61,399 bases of DNA from Kiritimatiellia bacterium (GTDB taxonomy: Bacteria > Verrucomicrobiota > Kiritimatiellia > RFP12 > UBA1067). The stretch covers positions 1 to 61,399 of the forward strand of contig JAQUCE010000018.1 of assembly GCA_028686345.1 (NCBI GenBank), in the 5' to 3' direction. The notes under the pieces were generated by a model. It was not told where the DNA came from. It saw only the letters and a program-made list of their open reading frames with translations, and searched no databases. This document shows, piece after piece, positions 40,322 to 51,458 of the stretch (position 1 is its first letter; every line of letters starts with the position of its first letter). A program made the translations under genes and the position numbers.

Positions 40322-43300
40322 TCAATTGCCCACTCTCACACGGAAGAACCCTTGGAACTCACTGATTTCCGCGGAGTTCGTAATTTCGTCCACCAGGGGC
40401 TGAGTGTTTTCCAGCTTAACCCTGCCGGATTTAACCGTGACCCAATCAGGATCAGAGAGCGAGTACTTATAATCAACAAAGTAGTCGACTTGGCCATCCG
40501 CCGAGGCTGACATCAGCTGCAGCATGGCCGGGCTGATGTTGGAGTCTTTGCGCTCAACCTCGAAGCTCCAGTCCAGTGCCAAACCGTTTTGGCCGCGTGC
40601 CAGACCGGTCAGGTCAACCCTCAGCTCATCCTCGGCTCCCAGGCCCATGCGCAGGTTTTCCACCACCTTAGGCGGGTTGGCGGCAAAGGGATCGGTTCCA
40701 AGGATCAGCTCCTTGAAGTCGTCGATGCCATCACCATCAGAGTCAGTGCTGCCAAGGGTCAACAGAGCGATGGTTCCTGCAGGCCATGCGCCAGTGGTGA
40801 GGGTGGGGTTAACCTCGGTGTTGCCCATATCAGTCGGCCAGGAGGCCGAGGCCCCGATTTTGTCGAGGAACTCAGTGCCTGGATTCATTTCAAACTCCCA
40901 AGCATCCGGGAACCAATCCTGGTCAACATCTGTATCTTCAATGATGACCATCACCCTGGGTGTTTTGGTATTCATCTCGACAGTGCAGGGCATTGCCGTA
41001 TAGGGGGCAATGGTACCTCCGAAGAGATCCCGGAAGATGGAGCCGCTCTGCGCCCCTTCTGTGTCAATCAGCACGTTTTTACCGTAGTAGTTGGCATAGC
41101 CCCATGACTCCCAGACATCGCGCACGTTATTGTTGTTCGAGTCAATGTAGGCCATCACGTAGTATTTACCAGCAAACTGGCTCGGTGTCAGACCGCGCAG
41201 GACTGCGTTGATATTGGTCGTGCTTTGGTCAATCAAGGTCGCGGTTTCATGGCCGGCCAAGGTATACTGCGCTACCGGCACACCGGTAAAGTCCCGGGTG
41301 GTGTAGGCTGCAACCTTGACGCGCTGCGCCAGATTACCTGTGGCAGGGCCGAAGTACTTGACCGTTGCCTCGATCATACCGTAGCCCGACGACTGCATCG
41401 GGGCATTGACATCCAGACGGAACATCTTCCACTCCGACCAGCCGGTTGCCGCACCGCCGGTAGTTGCGGTGAACTTCGCATCCAGGCTGCTCACGCGCCA
41501 GGCGTAAACAGTATTGTTTGCAAAGAGGTGGCCGCTTGGCAGCAGATTGCCGGCATGGATCGGCGCCTCCCAGATGTACTCGCCAGTGTTCATGTCACGT
41601 GAGGGCGCTTTCATCGCCCCGCTGGTGTAAACTGTCGGTCCAGTGGGTGACCCCTTCTTGATCTCAATCGCAAATGCGGGATAGTTATCCGGCATGGTCC
41701 AGCGGAAGATCGGGCGTGAGGTGTAAACATAGCTGCCGTGGATCGGCTTGGTGCTCACAGCCTTAATCTGCGGCTGATCAAAGGCATTGGTAAAGGTTTG
41801 GACCAGAACAGCTCCGTTGGTGGCATCCGAACGTCCGCCCACATAGACCTCATAGACCGTGCCCTGTGTGGTCGGCGCGACACCCGAGTTTCTCATATCC
41901 CAGTCCAGTGCCAAGTCACCCTGCGCCAGGAGGTCGCCCTCATGGATGTAGGTGCGGTCAGCTGTAATCTCACGGTTCAGCACCATCTTGCTGGTACCTG
42001 TGCCGCCCGCTCGTGTGCGCAGAATCTGAACACGCTGCGCAGAGCTTGCACCACTAACGCCGCCGCCGCCGCCAATGTCGCCAGCCAGGCCGAAGAGAAC
42101 GTCCTCGGAGCGCAGACCGGTTGTCAGGTCCAAGCGCAGATAGCCGGCGCGGTAGTCTGTCAGCTCAATCGCCATCTGATTGCGATCCCAGCCAATATCC
42201 GTGGCAAACTGCTCGGGCAAGCCGCAGGGCTCACCAGCATTCCAGGTGCCGCTGGCATCCAGGTCGAGGAAGGCGAAGAAGTAGTTCAGCCCCTCCTTGA
42301 CATAGCCTTGCGAGGCTTTACCCAGATAGAGTTTCTTGGGCCAGGTGCTGCTGAGGTTAATCGAGTAGGTTACATTCACGCTGCTGGCCTCGAGTAACAG
42401 GTAGTTGTCGCGGTTCTGCTGTTCAAACGGCAGAGCGTCATCCCATCCAGCGCCGCGAATATAACTGTCACCGTATACCGAGAGATCGATATCGAGTTCG
42501 CCAGTAACATAATTGATGGTACCGATTTGTATGCTGTAACCTGCCAGGGCTGTTGCATAGACCTTGCCGTCTGCATCGTTGCCAGTGTCAGCGGTCTGTC
42601 CATTCCAGGTGTCTGTGAAGGTCATCCGGATTGAGCCCGGGACAACTGCGCCTGGGCTCAAGGTCACGACATAGCGTTTAGCATGCATTGCGCCGAGCGC
42701 GTAGGTATCTGTGCTCTGGGCGTTGCCAGCGGCATTGTAGACGTAGGTGTAGGTTGCATCAGGCTTACCATCCATCTCTGGTTTGGTGTAGGCCTTGATC
42801 ACCAGGTTTCCGCCTGTCTGGAATCCATCGTATCTGAGCGTTGTTTCAATCACGGGTATGGGGTACTCGTTGATCGATGCCATGGCTGGCAGCAGAGTGG
42901 TGATGGAGTCAGGATGAATGTTGCGGTACGCGCTGGCGTAGCGGGCCTCGGCCCAGTTTGACCAGCCGTCCTCATCATTATCCTCATGCGCATCATAGAC
43001 AAAGCTGTTGATGTAGTACGGATCGTAGAGATCTTCCCAGTAGTCTTCAATGAAGTCATGGTCGGTGAACATTGCGCCAAAGGTCATGGCGCCCTCTTTC
43101 ATGAAGTAGTCCGAGAATTTCTGACCCGGCGCTGTTTTAAATAGGCGCGGGCTCAAATAACGGAACTGGTAAACCTCAGAGATCAGGTACTCAGCCAAGT
43201 TGGAGAGACCATCGCGATCCGGATCGCCGCTCGCCCCGTCCAAGCCGACGGCGCTGCGTTTATCCAGTGAGTAAATATCCTCCCACCAGTCCGGCAGTCC

Positions 43301-46300
43301 ATCGCCATCCTGGTCGGCGGTTTGGATAAAGCCGCCGACACCGCTCGGATTTCCGGGGGTGGCGCCGTGCGCGATATCGCGCTGGTACATCTCACCATTG
43401 GTGCGTCCGCTGTTATCCGGGTAGAGATCACTCCATCCGCCAACTGTGCCTGTGGAGGCCATCCACCAATCCGGCAGGCCATCCGAGTTGCTGTCAACTC
43501 CGGTCTCGAGCCAGGGTGCGCTGGGGCCGTGTCCATCCCACATCTCAGCCACAGTTTTGGCAAAGGCGCCACCGAGCGGCAGCATATCACTGGCAAAACT
43601 GAAGCCAGCGTTCAGCGGATCAGTATCACTGATCACCCAGCTGATGCCATAGGGATTGTTCTTGTTGGGGAAGACATTGCTGGCAGGCACTCCACCGGCG
43701 GCGGACTCTGACCAGTAGACAGAGTCCGCGACAGTGTCGCTAAGGTTGACCTGTACAATGCCGTCCACATTCCAGATCCCGCCAAAGTCCGGCATATGCG
43801 CCACACTGTTTTCAATCAGCGAGAGATACTGATAGTCGGTATAGACCGTGCTGGTGACCGGCGACTGGCCAAAGCCGAGCGCGTCTGCGTCAGCCGCCGG
43901 AATCCGGTTGATCGCGACAGCCGGGTCGTTAAACCCGCGCGGCGCGGTGGCAACCGTGGCCGGGTCATCACCACCGAAGATGTTATCAAAGGTGTAGTGA
44001 TAGAGCAGCTCAGGAGAGAGCTGTGAGGGAGCATCCATCACACGTGATCCGCCCAGGAACATTTCAAAGCGCACCTTGCGGCGGTTTTCTTCCAGTTTTT
44101 CACGTGTGTAACGCACACTCATATCATCATAGATCTCACTGAGAGAGCGGGCTCCATCCCAGATTCGGACTTCATCCACAAAGCCCTGGTAAAAGAGCTC
44201 GTAACCCTCCCAGGTCTGCGTCAGCACAGACTCATCAGGTGCCAAGTCAGAGGCGCCCACCACGATCGTTCCAGCGTAGTCATAGACCGCGACCGGGGTA
44301 CCGCCAGGCCCCATTTCAGCGGCGATCATACCTGTCGCGGGAATCAGCTGCGTGTCAATTGTTTGGTAGAGCTCGCCATTGACCAGAATGTCAAATTTTC
44401 CGGCGGCCCCATCCATACGGGCTGCAATATGCGTCCAGGTGTTCGGCACCAGCGTGGGGCCGTAGGCCACAACCGTGGAGGTGTGGTGGTCATGCGCTTC
44501 AGAGCCGGAGCCGTCAAACATCGCGTAAACCCGTCCGTCAGCGGCAATGCCGATCTGGAAGGTCTTGCGGTCGCGCATGGCCAGGGTGTCATTCATATCA
44601 CTCGGCGCAAGCGGCACCGAGCGCTCCAAAATCACCTGGTGTCTATTGATCAGCTCCGGGCGGGCCCAGCATTCAGCGGTGAAGCTACGGAAACTCCAGA
44701 GATCATGGCTGTGGCTGGTGATGGTTCTGGCAGCTGAATTAGTGCCGCTGAACCAGATCGCCTGCCGGCGGATCGGATCATCGTGATCACGCGGGTCTGA
44801 GAGCGGATTACGCGAGTGCACCAGCTCGGCTTTATCAGAGAGACCGTCGTTATCGGTGTCATAGCCCTCATTGATCTCCATCTCAAACATGGAGTAATGA
44901 CTCATCGCCACCATCGCGCGGTTATTCGCCGTACCGGGCCAGAAGAACATGGAGCCGCTGTGATAGAACTTGTATGTATGGCTGTTCGGGTTCGTGTAAT
45001 CGGTCATCCACAGCGGTGAAGGATCGGTGTTGTAGTTGGGAGCTGCCGCAGGGTTGGCAAGGAGCATCTCCTCGAAGTTCACCAAGCCGTCACCATCACA
45101 GTCAGCCTCAGGCAGACCAGCCAGCCAGGGATAGAGCTGGAAGTTCATGGGCAGGCCATTCAGGGCGAAGTAGAAGGGATTCGCGTAGGCTGAAACCGCA
45201 TGGTCATAGGCAGTGGCAATACGATCGCCATCCGGCCCAATGCCCAGTATCGGGTTCAAACCGTGATAGACCTCGTAGAAATCATCCATGCCGTCAAAGT
45301 CGGAGTCTGGATTCCGCGGGTCAGTTGAGACATACATCCCGGTTACAGGCGGCATCAGCCAGGAGGCTGGTTGGTCCAGGCCCCACGGATAACGGGCAAT
45401 ATCCCACGGCTCCGTGATCTCTACAAAGAAGACTGAGACATCGAAGGTTATATCCATGGGCACTACAGACTCGGGCACATCATAGCGGTAGCTGCGCACT
45501 GCCTGGGTCCAGTACTCCTGATAGTTTTTCAGGCCGTCATTATCCCAATCCTGATTCCAGTCAACTACTGTGCCGTCCATGCCGTTGGTGATCACCATCG
45601 CCACAGGCGCAGCTGGCTGGCCTGGCAGGGCGGGCGGCAGGGTTGTAGAGCCATCGTTTGCCACCGGTGTTCCGGCGAACTGCGACTCCCAGCCGTCAGG
45701 CAGAGCGTCGCGATCGGTGTCCTTGGAGTTGGGGTTCAAGCCGCCGCCAGGGGTGCACAAGCCGCCGCTGTCAACTGGATTGCCATAGATAAAGGCTCTC
45801 TCAGCCGAGTCGATCAGACCATCACCATCGGTGTCCTTATTCCAGGGATCGGTGGGCCAGAATTTATTGACCCACTGCTGATCCTCCGGGCTCGGTGTGA
45901 TTGAAACAACGCCGGGCATGGCAACAGTGCCATACAAACCTGGATTAGCATACTGTGCGCTGGAGTAGAGTCCGGCATACTCCCGCCGGACATTCAGTCC
46001 GTCACCAGGAGGCGCTCCCAGATCCATGTCAAAATCTCTGTCCAGAATGTTCCAGGGGGAGATCACAACATTGCGGGTTCCGGGCCTGGTCATCACATAA
46101 AGCTCCCAGCCGTCAGGCAGGCTGTCAACACCAGCGGGGCTGGCATCAGTGTCCGGTGTCAAAGGATGCGTGGAGCAAGCTGACCAAGCAGCTTGTGTGG
46201 CCGGCACGTTGGCGCCGATTCCATTCAACCGGTTTTCTGACATGAACTTCATCAGCAGATACTCGTCCACTGAGGTGAAGGGCTTAGTGTTGGGAGCCCC

Positions 46301-49300
46301 GCCCGCAACGCCGGTACCGGCAAAACGACCAGGGTCAATCACAGCGGTCCACGCGGTACGCGGATCAAAGCCAAACTCGTCACGTACCTGGAAGTGCAGT
46401 ATCAGGGCATCGACATCCTCAGCCGCGATCTCGATCACAGCCTCGCCTGGCTGCAACTCGTAGGGGCGTCCGACTGCGAGCGGTGCGTTATCGTCGCCGT
46501 AGTGGTACCACCGGTTGAATGTTCCCGCGGTTTCGCCCTCGGAGGCGCCCACTGCCAGGAAGTTATTGGTCACGCCGCCGCCGACAACAGTTACCCACTG
46601 GCGGGTCACCGAGGCGTAGGCCATGTAGTCGCCGTCAGGGTTGTTCATAGCAGGGAGCAGGCCATCGCGGCCATCATTGGGGTTCAAGCCGCGCATCACC
46701 TCCCAGCCGTCAGCCATGCCGTCACCATCAGTGTCCCAGTGGACTGGGTTGGTGCCTAACACCAGCTCCTCGAGGTCGGTCAAGCCATCATTATCAAGGT
46801 CGCGGTTGACCGCTGAGCCGACGGTCACAGGGTCGATCGCCGGTGTCAGAGGATCAAAGGCCAGCTCAATGACTTTGGAGCCAATCGGGATTCCCTGTGC
46901 CACATTCTGTGGATTGTAAGACTCACCGGTCAAATCTTGAAACTTCGCGTTGTACCAGAAGTAGTACTCCCAGCCATCCGGGAAGCCGTCGCCATCGGTA
47001 TCCTCCATCAGCGGATTGGTGCCGCCGCGCGTGCCGTCCGCGCCCGGCTCATCCATGGGGCCGTCAGGATCACTGCCGTAAACATGGTTGTTCAGTCCGG
47101 GGTGGAAGCCACGCACCTCTAGGAAGGCGGTGAAAGGATCACCGATCGGCGCGAAAACATTCGCGATATTGCCACTGTTGACTATCGGCAGATAGTCCTC
47201 ATCGCCGTTGAAACCCCTGGCATCCAGCAAATCATCGGGAATGCCGCCCGGGTTGGCAACTGTGCCGGCAACTGCGGCAGGCAGGCCGTAGGCCTGAGCA
47301 ATCTTGTCGGGAATACCATCCAGGTTGATATCACCCATGTTATCCGCGGTCCGCCACTCACGCGAGAAGATTGCCTGCACATCGCGGATTTCAACACTGG
47401 AGACACTGTTGTTGTCGCCCTGTTGAACCTCGGGCAGCGTGATCGCGGTGGTCGGGGTGGTGGTCGAAGGAACCAGTTTGGCCTCAGGAAGCCCCTGGTC
47501 CGCGCCTACCCAGACATAGAAGAAACTGTCATGAATAAAGTTTCTGCCATTGGAGGGAATGCCATTGCGATCATAATTAATCACGGTATAGAAGGAGTTC
47601 CCCGCTTTATACGGAATCGCCTCCAGCGTGGCTGACTGAACATTGGGGTCGTAGTTGAAGATATAAACGTTATTACGATTCTCCCAACTGCGCGCAGCCC
47701 TGGACACAACAATACCATTGCCGATACCAGCCGCGCCGTAGTAAGAGGCCTCCAGGTTGGGGCCGATCGGTGTGACGTTCACCACCTTGGCCGGTAGAAT
47801 CAATATACTGAACCGCACCTCTGAGCGCCCGCCATCTTTATCAACCGCGACAACCGTCACAAAGGCCTCGCCAAGCATATTATAGGTATGAGCAATGGAG
47901 CCGCTGGCGCCGGCTCTGGTCTCAACCACACCGTCACCCCAATACCAAGTCACCTGCATGCTGGGACGATCAGCGAGTACATCTTTGACATTCCAGAAGT
48001 AGTTCCAGGGGGTACCCTGCGGCACTGTGTATGAGGGCCCCGGCAACAGGGGAGCATTCGGAGTGATGATCACAGGATCAACGTTCCTGACGCGCACATA
48101 ACCATGCTCAAGGGTGGCATAGCGTGCAACCGATGCCGGCGTGGCGATCACAGCCGGCGTAATCCTAACCCCGGGTGCCAGTGAGGCGGCGGTGCCGTCC
48201 AGGGTGGTGAAATAAACATCCTTGGCGGTTTCACCAACGCCAAACACCACCTGGCTCTGGCTCAGAGCAATAATATTCGGAATATCCATGGTCAAGTTCA
48301 CCACCACCGTGTTGGTGAAGGCCTCGGTCAGGAAAACCGTGATATAGTTGCTCAGCGGATCAGAGTCCTCATAGATCACCGAGGCCGGGGTCAGAATTCT
48401 GACCGTCGGCGGCGGCGGCGGCTCCACAACCGTGACTTTAAATTCAATCAGAGTGGAAATATCGCCATCTTTATCCTCAGCCTGCACACTGACAATCTTG
48501 TTGCCGAGCGAGGTGAAGGTATGCGAGACCGTCCCGTTCGCGCCGATTGCAACCATGGAGGTGGCATCGCCGAAATTCCAGGTAACCTTCATAGAGGCCC
48601 GGTCTGCAAGCACATCAAACACTTCGTGCGTGAAGGTGAAGGGCGCTCCCATCGGAATCCGGTCGTAACCATATGTCGGGTCAGCAGGCAGCGCCAGGTT
48701 GGAGGCCTTGGGCCGAATGATCACTGGCGGGACGTTGTTTACAAAGATGGTTGCCTCTTTGAGATCAGTGTAGTGCGCGGCAGCAAAGCTGTTCGTCACA
48801 ACTGGCTTGAACGTGATGCCGGTCAGCGCGCTGAAAGGTGTGCCGTCAACCAGCGAGAAACGCACTGTATTGGCGAAGTTGGTGGTACCGGCAGCAATCC
48901 GAAAGGCGTTGGTGGTGGAAAGAACGACATTAGCCTGAACAGCCGGATCGGTCATAATACGCACCCAGACATCCTCGCCAAAGGATTCAGAGAGATAAAC
49001 CCGCAGCTCGCCTGTGGCGTTGGTGGTGGTCTCATTGTAAACAAATTTGTCCGGCACAATTGTTACGCTCGGCTGTGGCAGCGGGGGCGTGACACTCACA
49101 TTGAACAGCACCTCGGTTGAGAGCGCGCCATCTTTATCCTGGGCCTGAACCTTGACAACCTTGTTGCCGGTGGTAACGTAGGTATGGAAAGCCTGCCCAA
49201 CATGGCCGGTCACAACCAGCTCCGCTGTTCCATCACCAAAATTCCAGCGGGTGATCATGCTGGCACGGTCAGCGGGAACATCCACCACCGTAAAGTCAAA

Positions 49301-50629
49301 GGCTGTGCTCACACCGCGGGTCACATTGAGCAGATCAGTGCTCACCGGACGGGTGATCACAGGGTTGGTGTTATTCACATAAACTGTGGCCTCACGCACG
49401 CGCACATAGTGGGCTTTAGCGGCCACATCCTGGATCACGGGTGTGAGTGTCACACCGGTCGCCCCGCTGAGCAGCGTGCCATCAGGGACATTGAATTTGG
49501 AGTCAGGCGAGACAGTGTCGCCCGCGGCAATACGGAGAATAAAGGGATCGGATGCGAAGGTGACGCTGCTCTGAGGTGTGCCCGCGATCTTACCGCTGAT
49601 CTGCACGTAAACATCGGAGGTGTAGGGCTCGGAGATTTCAACCCTGAGGTTGCCTGTGCTTAAAATACCACTCTCGTTCATGGTAATGTTGTCGCCGCCA
49701 TTGTCAACCATCACAACTCTGACCGTTGGTTCCGGAGGCGCTGTGACGGTGATGGTGCGCCGGATATAATTCGTGACACCTAAGCTGGTGTTGTTGTTGT
49801 AGTCGAATGTGCGCTGCAGATAGATATGGGTGGAGCCGACTGCCAGCCCGCGAATCGAGAAGTCAACCTCTGTTGAACCGGTGGGCATGCTGACCAGCAA
49901 AGGCTGGTTCGGGATTGCGCCCATCTGAACCACGCTGTAATCAGCTGGCCAGACATAGAAATCGACGGATGCAGACTCAATTGCGTTGACGCTTGAGACG
50001 CGCCAGTTGGCTGTCTCAGTGGCTGCCACGAAGGTCGGGCTGTAAGCATCGACAAACTTGAGTGTCTGAACCTTGACATTGGCTGCAGTGAAATCAGGGT
50101 CATAAATATCACCGGTCACCCAGCCGGTGTTATCAAAAACCCATCTGGCGATTGTGGAAGGGAAGCCCACCTGGGAGATCTTCCAGCCATTCCATTGAAA
50201 CTGGAATGAGTTGCCCGGCATACCGCCAACCCCGGCGTTGCCATACAGCCTCAACGGCATGGCCATATCGCCCGGCTTTACTGTATAGCGGAACAAGACC
50301 TCTGTACGCGGCGTAACAGCACTCGCGTTCGGGCTGATACCAACCAGGGTGGCCCAAGCCACGTTACCGTTCACAATCATACGAATTTGCGGCTGGCCTG
50401 TCGGAGTTGTCACAACCGGCATCAACTCATAGTGACCATAAAGCGTGATTTTGATATCCGCTGTTTGGCCTGCAGCCGTGATAAGCTGATTCGCCTGATC
50501 AGAGCTGATACTGGCGATGCCGTTGGTCAGTGTTTGCGCCTGCACTCCGAAGCCAACCAGCATGGCTGTGGCCACGATCAAAGGGAATGCCAACTTTTTG
50601 GTCACTTTTTTAATTCCACCCATGTTCAT
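40322..50629 (-). CDS. giant surface protein (PKD, Calx-beta-like, TSP3 and LamG-like domains)
   Basis: A 3435-residue protein, uninterrupted, with a signal peptide (LAFPLIVATAMLVGFGVQA). Residues about 300-1010 hold three repeated modules, each a Calx-beta-like beta domain plus a PKD domain (WNFGDGTAE, WNFGDATSM, WYWGDGVVE). From about 1160 there are many TSP3-like calcium repeats (DTDGDGFPDGWE, DLDNDGLTDLEE, DSNSDGLPDWW). Around residues 2000-2200 is a LamG/concanavalin-like domain (WTHIAARMDGAAGKFDILVN, FVDEVRIWDGA). The C-terminus has further DSDGDGIDDFKELILG repeats and a beta domain ending FRVRVGN. No LPXTG or PEP-CTERM tail is seen. It should be an extracellular calcium-stabilised adhesin or matrix protein. 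It follows a lipoprotein gene and precedes the M6 protease. Confidence 0.85.
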   Translation of the reverse strand: MNMGGIKKVTKKLAFPLIVATAMLVGFGVQAQTLTNGIASISSDQANQLITAAGQTADIKITLYGHYELMPVVTTPTGQPQIRMIVNGNVAWATLVGISPNASAVTPRTEVLFRYTVKPGDMAMPLRLYGNAGVGGMPGNSFQFQWNGWKISQVGFPSTIARWVFDNTGWVTGDIYDPDFTAANVKVQTLKFVDAYSPTFVAATETANWRVSSVNAIESASVDFYVWPADYSVVQMGAIPNQPLLVSMPTGSTEVDFSIRGLAVGSTHIYLQRTFDYNNNTSLGVTNYIRRTITVTAPPEPTVRVVMVDNGGDNITMNESGILSTGNLRVEISEPYTSDVYVQISGKIAGTPQSSVTFASDPFILRIAAGDTVSPDSKFNVPDGTLLSGATGVTLTPVIQDVAAKAHYVRVREATVYVNNTNPVITRPVSTDLLNVTRGVSTAFDFTVVDVPADRASMITRWNFGDGTAELVVTGHVGQAFHTYVTTGNKVVKVQAQDKDGALSTEVLFNVSVTPPLPQPSVTIVPDKFVYNETTTNATGELRVYLSESFGEDVWVRIMTDPAVQANVVLSTTNAFRIAAGTTNFANTVRFSLVDGTPFSALTGITFKPVVTNSFAAAHYTDLKEATIFVNNVPPVIIRPKASNLALPADPTYGYDRIPMGAPFTFTHEVFDVLADRASMKVTWNFGDATSMVAIGANGTVSHTFTSLGNKIVSVQAEDKDGDISTLIEFKVTVVEPPPPPTVRILTPASVIYEDSDPLSNYITVFLTEAFTNTVVVNLTMDIPNIIALSQSQVVFGVGETAKDVYFTTLDGTAASLAPGVRITPAVIATPASVARYATLEHGYVRVRNVDPVIITPNAPLLPGPSYTVPQGTPWNYFWNVKDVLADRPSMQVTWYWGDGVVETRAGASGSIAHTYNMLGEAFVTVVAVDKDGGRSEVRFSILILPAKVVNVTPIGPNLEASYYGAAGIGNGIVVSRAARSWENRNNVYIFNYDPNVQSATLEAIPYKAGNSFYTVINYDRNGIPSNGRNFIHDSFFYVWVGADQGLPEAKLVPSTTTPTTAITLPEVQQGDNNSVSSVEIRDVQAIFSREWRTADNMGDINLDGIPDKIAQAYGLPAAVAGTVANPGGIPDDLLDARGFNGDEDYLPIVNSGNIANVFAPIGDPFTAFLEVRGFHPGLNNHVYGSDPDGPMDEPGADGTRGGTNPLMEDTDGDGFPDGWEYYFWYNAKFQDLTGESYNPQNVAQGIPIGSKVIELAFDPLTPAIDPVTVGSAVNRDLDNDGLTDLEELVLGTNPVHWDTDGDGMADGWEVMRGLNPNDGRDGLLPAMNNPDGDYMAYASVTRQWVTVVGGGVTNNFLAVGASEGETAGTFNRWYHYGDDNAPLAVGRPYELQPGEAVIEIAAEDVDALILHFQVRDEFGFDPRTAWTAVIDPGRFAGTGVAGGAPNTKPFTSVDEYLLMKFMSENRLNGIGANVPATQAAWSACSTHPLTPDTDASPAGVDSLPDGWELYVMTRPGTRNVVISPWNILDRDFDMDLGAPPGDGLNVRREYAGLYSSAQYANPGLYGTVAMPGVVSITPSPEDQQWVNKFWPTDPWNKDTDGDGLIDSAERAFIYGNPVDSGGLCTPGGGLNPNSKDTDRDALPDGWESQFAGTPVANDGSTTLPPALPGQPAAPVAMVITNGMDGTVVDWNQDWDNDGLKNYQEYWTQAVRSYRYDVPESVVPMDITFDVSVFFVEITEPWDIARYPWGLDQPASWLMPPVTGMYVSTDPRNPDSDFDGMDDFYEVYHGLNPILGIGPDGDRIATAYDHAVSAYANPFYFALNGLPMNFQLYPWLAGLPEADCDGDGLVNFEEMLLANPAAAPNYNTDPSPLWMTDYTNPNSHTYKFYHSGSMFFWPGTANNRAMVAMSHYSMFEMEINEGYDTDNDGLSDKAELVHSRNPLSDPRDHDDPIRRQAIWFSGTNSAARTITSHSHDLWSFRSFTAECWARPELINRHQVILERSVPLAPSDMNDTLAMRDRKTFQIGIAADGRVYAMFDGSGSEAHDHHTSTVVAYGPTLVPNTWTHIAARMDGAAGKFDILVNGELYQTIDTQLIPATGMIAAEMGPGGTPVAVYDYAGTIVVGASDLAPDESVLTQTWEGYELFYQGFVDEVRIWDGARSLSEIYDDMSVRYTREKLEENRRKVRFEMFLGGSRVMDAPSQLSPELLYHYTFDNIFGGDDPATVATAPRGFNDPAVAINRIPAADADALGFGQSPVTSTVYTDYQYLSLIENSVAHMPDFGGIWNVDGIVQVNLSDTVADSVYWSESAAGGVPASNVFPNKNNPYGISWVISDTDPLNAGFSFASDMLPLGGAFAKTVAEMWDGHGPSAPWLETGVDSNSDGLPDWWMASTGTVGGWSDLYPDNSGRTNGEMYQRDIAHGATPGNPSGVGGFIQTADQDGDGLPDWWEDIYSLDKRSAVGLDGASGDPDRDGLSNLAEYLISEVYQFRYLSPRLFKTAPGQKFSDYFMKEGAMTFGAMFTDHDFIEDYWEDLYDPYYINSFVYDAHEDNDEDGWSNWAEARYASAYRNIHPDSITTLLPAMASINEYPIPVIETTLRYDGFQTGGNLVIKAYTKPEMDGKPDATYTYVYNAAGNAQSTDTYALGAMHAKRYVVTLSPGAVVPGSIRMTFTDTWNGQTADTGNDADGKVYATALAGYSIQIGTINYVTGELDIDLSVYGDSYIRGAGWDDALPFEQQNRDNYLLLEASSVNVTYSINLSSTWPKKLYLGKASQGYVKEGLNYFFAFLDLDASGTWNAGEPCGLPEQFATDIGWDRNQMAIELTDYRAGYLRLDLTTGLRSEDVLFGLAGDIGGGGGVSGASSAQRVQILRTRAGGTGTSKMVLNREITADRTYIHEGDLLAQGDLALDWDMRNSGVAPTTQGTVYEVYVGGRSDATNGAVLVQTFTNAFDQPQIKAVSTKPIHGSYVYTSRPIFRWTMPDNYPAFAIEIKKGSPTGPTVYTSGAMKAPSRDMNTGEYIWEAPIHAGNLLPSGHLFANNTVYAWRVSSLDAKFTATTGGAATGWSEWKMFRLDVNAPMQSSGYGMIEATVKYFGPATGNLAQRVKVAAYTTRDFTGVPVAQYTLAGHETATLIDQSTTNINAVLRGLTPSQFAGKYYVMAYIDSNNNNVRDVWESWGYANYYGKNVLIDTEGAQSGSIFRDLFGGTIAPYTAMPCTVEMNTKTPRVMVIIEDTDVDQDWFPDAWEFEMNPGTEFLDKIGASASWPTDMGNTEVNPTLTTGAWPAGTIALLTLGSTDSDGDGIDDFKELILGTDPFAANPPKVVENLRMGLGAEDELRVDLTGLARGQNGLALDWSFEVERKDSNISPAMLQLMSASADGQVDYFVDYKYSLSDPDWVTVKSGRVKLENTQPLVDEITNSAEISEFQGFFRVRVGN

Positions 50630-50709
50630 ACTTTTTCTCCAGTTATAACGTAAACTCTTTTAGAGTGATTCTTCTCACTTAAAAGTCTTTTCACTTAACA
50701 CTCAAAATT

Positions 50710-51225
50710 TTATCTGCTATATGCAGCAGCATCCACCTGTTCCTTGATCAAACGCGCGCGAACAGTGTCTCGCGCATCACTTAACTCATCCTTTACCCTT
50801 TGATCAAGGGTATCCTGATGTTCCTTACAACTCTGCCACTCTTCGTCTTTTTCCAAAGCGGCTTTGAAATCCTCTTCGCTGACATCGACGGCAAGCCCGG
50901 CTTTAACACGCTCAGCGCAGGCTTTCAGCTTCTCAGCCAGCTCGTTGCGCTCACGGGCAACCACCTTCTGGTCTTCACGGTGTTGGTTGAGGGCCGCAAG
51001 GTACTCCTTGTCATTCATGCGGCTGACCGCCACCGGAATTCCGTGCTGGGTCAGTTCAACCTCGGTTGGTTTCTTCTTGCGCCCGCAACCGCAGCCACTC
51101 AGAACCATGCTCAAAACCAGGGCAAAACATAACATAAACAGATAACGAGCCCACGTTCCAGAGAGACTCACGCGGCTGGCAGAGACAGAATTAATCATTT
51201 TTTTCAAATCCAAACACTCAAGCAT
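50710..51225 (-). CDS. small lipoprotein with coiled-coil
   Basis: A 171-residue protein (or 162 from the second ATG at 51198; the first has GGA about ten bases upstream and either is possible). The N-terminal hydrophobic stretch YLFMLCFALVLSMVLSG runs into a lipobox (LSGCGCG), so Cys45 is probably lipid-modified. The mature part is almost all charged helix with heptad-like spacing (EYLAALNQHREDQKVVARER). It has the size and make-up of a periplasmic coiled-coil spacer. It lies 80 bp upstream of the giant surface protein on the same strand, so it may help place or export it; this is inference. Confidence 0.75.
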   Translation of the reverse strand: MLECLDLKKMINSVSASRVSLSGTWARYLFMLCFALVLSMVLSGCGCGRKKKPTEVELTQHGIPVAVSRMNDKEYLAALNQHREDQKVVARERNELAEKLKACAERVKAGLAVDVSEEDFKAALEKDEEWQSCKEHQDTLDQRVKDELSDARDTVRARLIKEQVDAAAYSR

Positions 51226-51458
51226 TTCAGTCAGTTCCTATCAAATCAGGTCACTCCGGGTTAATTAAAGATAAAATTACGCAGAGATTGTCTAATAGTA
51301 ACATGCCGAAATTGATACGGGCAAGGCGTTTTTATCAATATTTGCACAAATCTCTATTTATCGCTGTTTTACATCAAGATTACTCATATTTTAATTGTCA
51401 TTCTATTATAAACTCTCCATAATGCAGCTTATTAATTCACATTTAAAGGGTTTTATTT

